A stretch of DNA of 5,243 nucleotides, taken from the NCBI GenBank assembly GCA_021201175.1, contig JAJQFK010000147.1, positions 1 to 5,243 of the forward strand, given 5' to 3'. This DNA is from Candidatus Gastranaerophilales bacterium (lineage in GTDB: Bacteria; Cyanobacteriota; Vampirovibrionia; Gastranaerophilales; Gastranaerophilaceae). Below are positions 1 through 5,243 of the stretch, piece by piece. The notes under the pieces are model-generated. The model searched no databases. It saw only the letters and a list, made by a program, of their open reading frames with translations, and had not been told where the DNA came from. The number at the start of each line of letters is the position of its first letter. The stretch's first letter is position 1. The position numbers were made by a program, and so were the translations under genes.

Positions 1-69
1 GTTTCAAGACGGCTAAAAAAAGCCTTAAATATTCTTCTTAATATATTGTCGGAAAAAGAAAAAATATAG
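1..69 (+). CDS. possible C-terminal tail of an upstream gene (partial)
   Basis: The frame starting at base 1 is open from the window edge to a TAG at 67-69. It encodes about 22 residues, VSRRLKKALNILLNILSEKE then KI, which read like a basic amphipathic helix ending a protein. If real, this gene ends 14 bases before the prepilin peptidase ATG and could share its operon. A second frame (bases 3-41) is also open from the edge and ends at a TAA with a shorter, lysine/serine-rich tail, so the frame choice is not certain. The fragment is too short to assign a family or function. Confidence 0.4.
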   Translation, partial: VSRRLKKALNILLNILSEKEKI

Positions 70-83
70 AAAATGGTTGGTTT

Positions 84-1109
84 ATGAGTGATATAATTTT
101 AATTTGTTTTTTTGTCCTTGCAATAGGAGCATGTATAGGGAGTTTTTTAAATGTCGTTGCGCTTAGAGCTTTAACCGGAGAATCCATTGTTTTTCCGGCA
201 TCAAAGTGCCCGTATTGTTCAAAACACATAAAATGGTTTGATAATATACCTGTTTTCTCGTACTTTTTTACCTTCAAAGGAAAATGCAGAAACTGCGGTG
301 CAAAGGTCAGCAAACAGTACCCTATAGTTGAATCTTTAACATCAATCCTTTTTTTAGCTGTGTTTATTTATTACGGTATATCCCTACAGACATTGTTTAT
401 ATGGATTTTACTAAGCATGGGTATAGTAATTTCAATAACGGATATAAAAGAACAGGCTATATTTGATATTCATGCCTATATCTTTATTGTATTTGCAATT
501 ATATATTCTCTTTTTGTTCACGGTATAAAGGATTACATGTTTGTAATTTTAGGAGTTGCAGCAGGTATTGCAATAATGGAAATAATTGCAAGAGGCGCAT
601 ATTTAATCATATTAAGAAAAAATAAATCTGAAAATGCTGTTGAAACCAATAATGACGAAATAAACAGCTATATTGATAAAAATAAACGAGTATTCGGAAT
701 TGGAGATACATATATAACCGCAGGTGCCGGCGCATTGTTGGGATGGAAATCATTATTAATTTCTATAATTTTAGCTATTGTAATTCAATTTTTATTCATA
801 CTTCCGGAGTTCGTTAAACAACAACTCAAAGTTAAAAATTACAAATTTTTAATATCACTTATAGTATTTTTCGCTTATACGGCTTTATATTACTTTTGCT
901 CTACCGCATACAATATCAATATAATAGTATTATATATAATGCTTTTGCTATTTTATGTAATGGGTGCTTACATTGTAATTCAAGCAAGAAAAACGGGATT
1001 TAAGCACGGTTTTTGTGCATTGCCGTTTGGACCGGCATTAATTGCGGCTTGTTTTATAATATTGTTTTTTGGGAATAATATTATGGAACTTTTAAATTTA
1101 AATTTTTAA
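84..1109 (+). CDS. pilD: type IV prepilin peptidase / N-methyltransferase (A24 family, PilD-like)
   Basis: Family role: an inner-membrane aspartic protease that removes the leader peptide of type IV prepilins and pseudopilins and N-methylates the new N-terminus. Seen in the 341 residues: a first membrane segment at about 4-25 containing GSFLNVVALR; a cytoplasmic zinc-type domain with CPYC (C42, C45) and CRNC (C68, C71); the first catalytic Asp in SITD (D120); the second in FGIGD (D208), followed by GAGALLGW; and a C-terminal LPFGP (313-317). The protein is longer than the usual 250-290 residues. There is a polar loop at about 178-203, and about 90 residues separate GALLGW from PFGP, containing two extra hydrophobic segments (about 254-274 and 278-299). 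The usual Pro after D120 (IPN/IPD) is Phe (IFD), and the usual Lys after GxGD is replaced (GDTYI). The ATG at 84 has no clear Shine-Dalgarno but keeps the conserved N-terminal membrane segment whole. No pilin genes are in the window, so its substrates are unknown. The family call is firm; the gene symbol is by analogy. Confidence 0.93.
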   Translation: MSDIILICFFVLAIGACIGSFLNVVALRALTGESIVFPASKCPYCSKHIKWFDNIPVFSYFFTFKGKCRNCGAKVSKQYPIVESLTSILFLAVFIYYGISLQTLFIWILLSMGIVISITDIKEQAIFDIHAYIFIVFAIIYSLFVHGIKDYMFVILGVAAGIAIMEIIARGAYLIILRKNKSENAVETNNDEINSYIDKNKRVFGIGDTYITAGAGALLGWKSLLISIILAIVIQFLFILPEFVKQQLKVKNYKFLISLIVFFAYTALYYFCSTAYNINIIVLYIMLLLFYVMGAYIVIQARKTGFKHGFCALPFGPALIAACFIILFFGNNIMELLNLNF

Positions 1110-1131
1110 AGGAGATAGTTCAAATTAATTA

Positions 1132-1161
1132 TTGTGAATTAATGTTTTTTTAATGTATAAT
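1132..1161 (+). promoter_or_regulatory. candidate sigma70-type promoter for the diguanylate cyclase gene
   Basis: TTGTGA at 1132-1137 matches the -35 consensus at four of six positions. After an 18-base spacer comes a perfect TATAAT at 1156-1161. Transcription would begin near 1168, just before the in-frame ATG at 1171, giving a leaderless or nearly leaderless message. The -10 box lies inside the longest version of the reading frame (from 1153), so both cannot be used from this promoter. TATAAT occurs often by chance in DNA this AT-rich, so the 18-base spacing to a fair -35 is the main support. Confidence 0.45.
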
Positions 1162-2766
1162 ACGTATATTATGAATCAGGATTTATCGGAAAAGGTATAT
1201 AGTTTACAGAGAAATGTGCTGGAATTGCACAACTTGTTTGAGTTAAATATGGTGGCAAATCAAGCCCGCTCTGTTGAAGATTTGTTATCAAAAGTTTCTT
1301 TTTTGTTAAAAACTTCTTTGGGGTTGAAAAATTTAAGATTCTTTATTAATAATAACGGTTATTTTCAAACAAAAAATATTAACGTAAATTCTGATTTAGA
1401 TTTTGAATTTGATGCGGAAAGCGCTCCATTCTTACAGGATGTTACAAAACAGATTATCAGGGTTGTTAATCAAGATGGAACGTTTATATATAAGTCATTT
1501 TGGAACCTATATAAATTGCATGAACTTCAAAGTGAATATTTAAAAATATTTTATAATGATGAAAAGCCTTTTTGTATATGTTCTGTAAGCAAAAAAGAAA
1601 ATGATGAAGAATTTACACCGGAGGATGTAAAATATTTGAATCAGGTATTTGATTGCATTGAGCCGATATTGATTAAATTTATAAAAAATAAAGAACAGGA
1701 AGCAAAAATACAGGACTTAAATAAAACTCTGCATAATTTATCAATATTGTATAATATTTCGCAGGCTGTTAATTTTATTGATGATTTAAAACGATTGATT
1801 AGTGTTATTTTAGATAAAGCAATAGATACTGTTAATGCTGAAAAAGGCTCATTGATGCTTTATGATTCTTCTGATAATACCTTGCAAGTAAAAGTTGTTT
1901 ACGGGCTAAAGGATAAAAAGCATGAAGAAGATATTAATAATGGTGTAATAGAATGTCAAAAAATGACTCCTGATAACGGAATAGCCGGTCGAGTATTTAC
2001 GGAAAAAAAATCATTAATAACAAATTTGGGGAAAAGAGATCCCAGATTCAGCCAGTTATCAGGTGAAAATAATGTTTCATCTCTGATATGCGTTCCTTTA
2101 ATAGCAAAAGGTGAATGTATAGGAATTATTAATATAACAAACAAAAAAGACGGAAAATTATTTAATAAAAAAGATTTAGAATTTATAGAAGCCCTCGCAA
2201 ATCAAGCCGCAATTGCGGTTGATAATGCTCAATTATATGAATTGGCAACAAAAGACGGTCTTACTAAGTTATATATCCACAGACATTTTTATACCCTTCT
2301 TGAATCGGAAATAAAAAGGGTGCAAAGATATCATCATGTTTTAACTTTGATGATGTTGGATATAGACGATTTTAAAAAAATAAATGATAAATACGGTCAT
2401 CTTATAGGTGATGTTGTTTTGAAAGAGATTGCCGCTGTTATTCAAAAAACAATAAGGCATGTTGATATAGCTGCCAGATACGGCGGTGAAGAATTTACTG
2501 TCATATTACCGGAAACTTCAATTTTAAGCGCCCAGATAATTGCAGAAAGATTAAGACAAAAAATCAGCGAAATAAAAGTAAAAGTTTCTGAAGATGTAAT
2601 TATATCGCCTACAGTAAGTGTAGGGCTTGCTGAATTTCCTAATGACGCCGCCGATATTAAAGATTTGATAGATTTAGCGGATAAAGCAATGTATGAATCA
2701 AAAGCAAACGGTAAAAATTGTGTTCATATCTATTTTGACGGTAAATATTCAAAATACGGAGTCTAA
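1153..2766 (+). CDS. soluble GAF-domain sensor diguanylate cyclase (GGDEF)
   Basis: Predicted to make cyclic di-GMP from two GTP in the cytoplasm under control of a GAF sensor. Seen in the 537 residues: a helical N-terminus (8-36); a region at about 28-178 with GAF-like pattern but weak similarity; a helical linker at about 178-198; a clearer GAF domain at about 197-360, with ICVPLIAKGECIGIINI at its core; then GGDEF from DGLTKLY (368) to the C-terminus. The active site is GGEEF (444-448). Metal-binding D403 and the FKKIND (407-412) and GHLIGD (415-420) elements are present, so it should be catalytically active. RHVD (R435, D438) stands nine residues before GGEEF, the expected place for the RxxD product-inhibition site. 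There are no membrane segments or signal peptide, so the signal is probably cytoplasmic; GAF ligands cannot be read from sequence. The start is uncertain. ATG 1153 lacks a nearby ribosome site and its codons overlap a TATAAT box, so ATG 1171 (residue 7) is a good alternative. It lies 43 bases after the prepilin peptidase gene. Confidence 0.93.
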   Translation: MYNTYIMNQDLSEKVYSLQRNVLELHNLFELNMVANQARSVEDLLSKVSFLLKTSLGLKNLRFFINNNGYFQTKNINVNSDLDFEFDAESAPFLQDVTKQIIRVVNQDGTFIYKSFWNLYKLHELQSEYLKIFYNDEKPFCICSVSKKENDEEFTPEDVKYLNQVFDCIEPILIKFIKNKEQEAKIQDLNKTLHNLSILYNISQAVNFIDDLKRLISVILDKAIDTVNAEKGSLMLYDSSDNTLQVKVVYGLKDKKHEEDINNGVIECQKMTPDNGIAGRVFTEKKSLITNLGKRDPRFSQLSGENNVSSLICVPLIAKGECIGIINITNKKDGKLFNKKDLEFIEALANQAAIAVDNAQLYELATKDGLTKLYIHRHFYTLLESEIKRVQRYHHVLTLMMLDIDDFKKINDKYGHLIGDVVLKEIAAVIQKTIRHVDIAARYGGEEFTVILPETSILSAQIIAERLRQKISEIKVKVSEDVIISPTVSVGLAEFPNDAADIKDLIDLADKAMYESKANGKNCVHIYFDGKYSKYGV

Positions 2767-2822
2767 CAGCATTTAGCTTGTATGATAAAATACGGGCATT
2801 GTTAGTTAAATTACTTTGTAAA

Positions 2823-2840
2823 CAAAAATAAATATTTTTG
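2823..2840. promoter_or_regulatory. 18-bp perfect palindrome, candidate operator upstream of coaD
   Basis: CAAAAATAAATATTTTTG reads as two perfect 8-base arms around a 2-base centre. It lies in the 149-base gap between the diguanylate cyclase and coaD, just upstream of a TATAAT at 2845-2850 and about 33 bases upstream of a second TATAAT at 2873-2878. That placement would suit a dimeric regulator acting on the coaD operon. It has almost no GC, so it is not a convincing terminator stem, and chance palindromes are easy in AT-rich DNA. No regulator can be named. Confidence 0.3.
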
Positions 2841-2872
2841 ACCTTATAATAATCTTAAAATCATGATTGCAA

Positions 2873-2878
2873 TATAAT
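2873..2878 (+). promoter_or_regulatory. candidate -10 box for the coaD operon
   Basis: A perfect TATAAT lies 37 bases upstream of the coaD TTG. Transcription would begin near 2885 and leave a leader of about 30 bases that includes the AAGGG ribosome site. No good -35 lies 16-18 bases upstream (the best frame is TAATCT), so it would need an activator or be a weak promoter. A second TATAAT at 2845-2850 also lacks a well-placed -35. TTGACC at 2838-2843 is a good -35 sequence, but it has no -10 at the right distance. Confidence 0.35.
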
Positions 2879-2901
2879 TAGTTTAGGCAGTTAGTACTAA
2901 A

Positions 2902-2906
2902 AAGGG
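2902..2906 (+). promoter_or_regulatory. ribosome binding site deciding the coaD TTG start
   Basis: AAGGG lies nine bases before TTG 2916. No ATG or GTG in this frame sits at a suitable distance upstream of the conserved YPGSFDP motif, so this site supports the TTG as the start. Confidence 0.6.
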
Positions 2907-2915
2907 TAAAATATT

Positions 2916-3398
2916 TTGAGAACGGCAATATATCCCGGAAGCTTTGATCCGATTACCAAAGGGCATTTAGATGTTCTTGAGCGTGCTGCAAATATTTTTG
3001 ATAAAGTAATAATTGTTGTTTCTGTAAACGTTAATAAAAAAAGTTTTATACCGTTAGAGGATAAATTGGAACTTATAAAAGAGTCATGCTCGAATATAAA
3101 AAATGTTCAAGTTGACAGCTATGACGGATTAACAATAGAATATGCGAAGCAGCATAATGCCAATGTACTGATAAGAGGGTTGCGTGCCGTATCTGATTTT
3201 GAATACGAAATGCAGCTTTCACAAGCAAATAATGCATTATGTCCGGATATTCATACCGTTTTTTTGATAACAAAACCCAAATATAACTTTATATCATCGG
3301 GAACAGTAAGGGAAATTGCATATATGAAAGGTGATATATCAAAATTTGTTCCCGAACCGGTTGCAAAATATATGAAATTAAAATATACGAAAGGTTAA
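2916..3398 (+). CDS. coaD: phosphopantetheine adenylyltransferase (CoaD)
   Basis: Transfers AMP from ATP to 4'-phosphopantetheine to form dephospho-CoA, the penultimate step of coenzyme A synthesis, in the cytoplasm. The 160 residues match the usual bacterial CoaD length. Visible signatures are YPGSFDPITKGH near the N-terminus, containing the nucleotidyltransferase T/HxGH motif (T14-H17); LIRGLRAVSDFEYEMQL (85-101), nearly identical to the conserved substrate-binding segment; and ISSGTVREIA (126-135), the second nucleotide-binding motif. In that last motif Gly-Thr stand where many homologues have Ser-Leu or Thr-Leu, a mild variation. The start is a TTG with an AAGGG ribosome site nine bases upstream; it places the first residues exactly where CoaD proteins begin. 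It is probably the first gene of an operon with the coiled-coil gene, 4 bases downstream, and dnaB. Confidence 0.97.
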   Translation: MRTAIYPGSFDPITKGHLDVLERAANIFDKVIIVVSVNVNKKSFIPLEDKLELIKESCSNIKNVQVDSYDGLTIEYAKQHNANVLIRGLRAVSDFEYEMQLSQANNALCPDIHTVFLITKPKYNFISSGTVREIAYMKGDISKFVPEPVAKYMKLKYTKG

Positions 3399-3402
3399 GA
3401 CT

Positions 3403-3975
3403 ATGACAGAATTGAGAATAAGCAGTCTGATAGATGCTGCTGATGAGTTGTTAGATAATAAGTTTCATGTTGGCAGTTACTGCTTATTTATGAACACTGA
3501 TGATATTCAAGATATATTAAGTAAAATAAGAGCAATTTTGCCTGAAGAAATAAAGACAGCGGAAAACATACTAAAAAGACGTGATGATATTTATCAAGAA
3601 GCCCAGAGTAAGGCAAACAGAATAATTAATGAGGCTCAAAATACAGCAGCAAATATACTAAGTGAATCCGAATTAATAAGAGCAGTAAGAGAAAAGGCTG
3701 CAAAGATTCAAGAACAAGTAAAAGAAAGCTGCGAAGACATGAAAAATAAAGCAGAAGAAGAATCTGATACCATAAGAAGAACTGCATATAAAGAAGCAAT
3801 GCAAACCCGCGAAGGTGCTCAAGCATACGCAGAAGAAGTACTCACAAATTTAGAACGTAATATAGATCAAATTCATCGAATAGTTCGGAACGGTCAAGAT
3901 TTCTTAGCACAACAAAAAAACAGACCGCAGCGCCAATCGGAATCTTCACCGGAAAAAACTTATGCAGGACAGTAG
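3403..3975 (+). CDS. uncharacterised coiled-coil protein between coaD and dnaB
   Basis: The function is not recognised. The 190-residue product has a short N-terminal segment (1-46) that looks folded, with SLIDAADELLDN and a hydrophobic stretch around VGSYCLF. A long alanine- and charge-rich helix follows (about 47-165) with repeated A-x-x-I and A-x-x-x-A spacing, such as EAQSKANRIINEAQNTAANI (66-85). A polar Gln/Arg/Ser tail (171-190) is probably disordered. There is no signal peptide or membrane segment, so it is predicted to be cytoplasmic. The helix resembles the stalk of ATP synthase subunit b and the coiled coils of DivIVA-like proteins, but low-complexity helices of this kind give misleading matches and I do not assign either name. 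ATG 3403 has AAGG at 3391-3394, overlapping the end of coaD, and the 4-base gap to coaD implies a shared transcript. A role as a scaffold or oligomeric adaptor is only an inference. Confidence 0.85.
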   Translation: MTELRISSLIDAADELLDNKFHVGSYCLFMNTDDIQDILSKIRAILPEEIKTAENILKRRDDIYQEAQSKANRIINEAQNTAANILSESELIRAVREKAAKIQEQVKESCEDMKNKAEEESDTIRRTAYKEAMQTREGAQAYAEEVLTNLERNIDQIHRIVRNGQDFLAQQKNRPQRQSESSPEKTYAGQ

Positions 3976-4003
3976 TTTTCAGTCACATATCAGATAAATT
4001 ACC

Positions 4004-4008
4004 GGAGG
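4004..4008 (+). promoter_or_regulatory. strong ribosome binding site deciding the dnaB TTG start
   Basis: GGAGG lies four bases before TTG 4013. It is the strongest Shine-Dalgarno in the window placed close to a start codon. The next in-frame ATG (4049) has no comparable site, so TTG 4013 is preferred. The gap is a little shorter than the usual 5-9 bases. Confidence 0.7.
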
Positions 4009-4012
4009 AAAA

Positions 4013-5243
4013 TTGGCAGATAAAGTTTTAACCCGCACAAATACGGGTATGCTAAAAATGCTGCCCCAAAGTATAGAAGCAGAAGAAGCTGTACTTGGCG
4101 CAGTACTTGTTAATCCCATAACATTAGGAAGAATAGTAGAGTTTTTAAAGCCGGAAAGTTTTTATAAACCTTCTAACAAACTTATATATGAAACAGTGCT
4201 TGAACTTTTTAAAAAGAACGAACCTATTGACATAGTAACGGTTTCAGAACATCTTCGTAATAGGGAAGAACTTGAAAACGCAGGCGGCAGAGCATATATA
4301 AATGATTTGGCATTAAATGTTGTTACAACCGCTAACATTGAATTTTATGCAAAAATTATTCAGGAAAAAGAAATAAAACGTGCATTAATAAATGCAGGTT
4401 CTGAAATAGTTTCAATGTCGTATGAAAATGAAGATACATCAAAAGTACTTGATGATGCACAAAAATTAATATTTAATATTGCAGCACAAAAAGATACATC
4501 AGATCTTGTTCCGATTCAGGATTTGGTCTTAAACAGTTATGAACAAATAGAGTTTAGATATAACAATAAAGAAGATTTAGTCGGAGTAACTACAGGTTTT
4601 TATGATTTGGATACATTAACCTCCGGACTGCAAAAATCAGACTTAATAATACTTGCAGCACGTCCTTCTATGGGAAAAACAGCTTTTGCCCTAAACTTAG
4701 CACAAAATGTTGCACTGAAAGGTAAAAAAGGGGTTGCCATATTTTCTTTAGAAATGCCAAAACAGCAGTTAGTTAAGCGTATGTTGTGTTCAGAAGCGGA
4801 AGTAGATACACAGCGTATAACATCAGGTAATATGCAGCCAAAAGATTGGGAAAAATTAGTTGATGCCATGACAAGATTGACTGATGCAAGAATATATATT
4901 GATGATACATCAGGGGTAACTTCTACGGATATAAAAGCAAAATGCAGAAGATTAATGCTGGAAGAAAAGGAGTTAGGTCTTATTGTAATAGACTATTTGC
5001 AGCTTATGGAAGGCGGCGGCAATCCTAATGACAGAAATCAGCAGATTTCAGCAATATCACGTTCTTTAAAAGGGTTAGCAAGAGAACTTGATGTTCCGAT
5101 AATTGCGTTATCACAGCTTTCAAGAGGTGTAGAAGCCCGTCCGAATAAACGTCCAATGCTTTCTGACTTAAGGGATTCAGGTGCAATAGAACAAGATGCC
5201 GACATCGTTATGTTTATTTACAGAGATGAATATTATAATAAAG
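4013..5243 (+). CDS. dnaB: replicative DNA helicase DnaB (3' end missing)
   Basis: Hexameric ATP-driven helicase that encircles the lagging-strand template and unwinds DNA at the replication fork, working with primase and the helicase loader. The frame is open from TTG 4013 to the window edge, giving 410 residues; full-length DnaB is usually about 440-470, so only the last few dozen are missing. The N-terminal domain starts at LPQSIEAEEAVLGA (17-30), the usual DnaB opening. A linker at about 160-185 leads to the RecA-like domain from GVTTGFYDLD (191-200). Visible motifs are Walker A ARPSMGKT (216-223, K222), SLEM with the catalytic Glu (E247), Walker B LIVIDYLQL (323-331, D327), SQLSR (367-371), and SDLRDSGAIEQDADIV (384-399) followed by YR (R404, candidate arginine finger). 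No intein interrupts Walker A or Walker B, unlike some cyanobacterial DnaB proteins. The start is 37 bases after the coiled-coil gene, with GGAGG four bases upstream. It is probably co-transcribed with coaD. Confidence 0.97.
   Translation, partial: MADKVLTRTNTGMLKMLPQSIEAEEAVLGAVLVNPITLGRIVEFLKPESFYKPSNKLIYETVLELFKKNEPIDIVTVSEHLRNREELENAGGRAYINDLALNVVTTANIEFYAKIIQEKEIKRALINAGSEIVSMSYENEDTSKVLDDAQKLIFNIAAQKDTSDLVPIQDLVLNSYEQIEFRYNNKEDLVGVTTGFYDLDTLTSGLQKSDLIILAARPSMGKTAFALNLAQNVALKGKKGVAIFSLEMPKQQLVKRMLCSEAEVDTQRITSGNMQPKDWEKLVDAMTRLTDARIYIDDTSGVTSTDIKAKCRRLMLEEKELGLIVIDYLQLMEGGGNPNDRNQQISAISRSLKGLARELDVPIIALSQLSRGVEARPNKRPMLSDLRDSGAIEQDADIVMFIYRDEYYNK

Noticed and set aside
11..24. GGCT-A6-AGCC small hairpin, possible terminator
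   Set aside because: The stem is only four base pairs with no following T-run, and it lies inside a reading frame that may be the tail of the upstream gene.
38..313. Antisense open frame opposite the start of the prepilin peptidase
   Set aside because: It lies opposite a well-supported gene with conserved motifs, and its product has no recognisable domain; it is a shadow frame.
1956..2144. Antisense open frame within the diguanylate cyclase gene
   Set aside because: Lies entirely opposite the GAF domain coding region and shows no domain.
2763..2805. CTAACA ... TGTTAG inverted repeat after the diguanylate cyclase gene, possible terminator
   Set aside because: Six AT-rich pairs around a loop of about 31 bases with no T-run after it; not a plausible intrinsic terminator.
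3073..3273. Antisense open frame within coaD
   Set aside because: Opposite the highly conserved CoaD substrate-binding segment; no independent support.
3626..3826. Antisense leucine-rich open frame within the coiled-coil gene
   Set aside because: The Leu/Phe richness is the complement of Glu/Lys-rich coiled-coil codons, an expected artefact rather than a membrane protein.
4600..4869. Antisense open frame within dnaB
   Set aside because: Opposite the Walker A region of dnaB; no independent support.
4013..5243. Possible intein in DnaB, known from some cyanobacterial homologues
   Set aside because: Walker A, SLEM, Walker B and the later motifs follow one another at normal spacing, so there is no insertion in the part seen.
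1..5243. Mobile element, CRISPR, toxin-antitoxin, phage or defence system
   Set aside because: No transposase, integrase, repeat array, tRNA-linked attachment site or defence domain was found on either strand; the window reads as core chromosome.

Overview
This is an AT-rich bacterial window. All five confidently called genes lie on the + strand, two of them use TTG starts, and AGA and ATA codons are common. The DnaB C-terminal motifs (the SRGVEARPNKRP stretch followed by SDLRDSGAIEQDAD) look closest to what I remember of cyanobacterial-type DnaB. Low GC, a type IV prepilin peptidase and a soluble GAF-GGDEF protein also fit a non-photosynthetic cyanobacterial relative, such as the gut Melainabacteria/Gastranaerophilales. 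This placement is an inference from memory; a low-GC Firmicute is the main alternative.

Layout: (1) bases 1-69 may hold the C-terminal tail of an upstream gene. (2) 84-1109 encodes an A24 prepilin peptidase with both catalytic aspartates, both CxxC pairs and an enlarged C-terminal membrane half. (3) 1153-2766 encodes a soluble sensor diguanylate cyclase: a weak N-terminal GAF-like region, a clear GAF domain, and GGDEF with an intact inhibitory site. A good sigma70-like promoter overlaps the first codons, so the true start may be ATG 1171. (4) 2767-2915 is a 149-base intergenic region with an 18-bp perfect palindrome and a TATAAT box before the next gene. (5) 2916-3398 is coaD, 3403-3975 an alanine- and charge-rich coiled-coil protein, and 4013 onward the replicative helicase dnaB, which runs off the right edge. 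These three are probably one operon, with gaps of 4 and 37 bases.

The left pair fits surface-pilus assembly and c-di-GMP signalling. The right trio is housekeeping: coenzyme A synthesis and DNA replication, with an uncharacterised coiled-coil protein between them. I see no mobile element, CRISPR array, RNA gene, phage gene or defence system. The content is mostly ordinary chromosomal core. The points worth a second look are the coiled-coil gene, the expanded prepilin peptidase, and the promoter and operator-like structures before the diguanylate cyclase and coaD.
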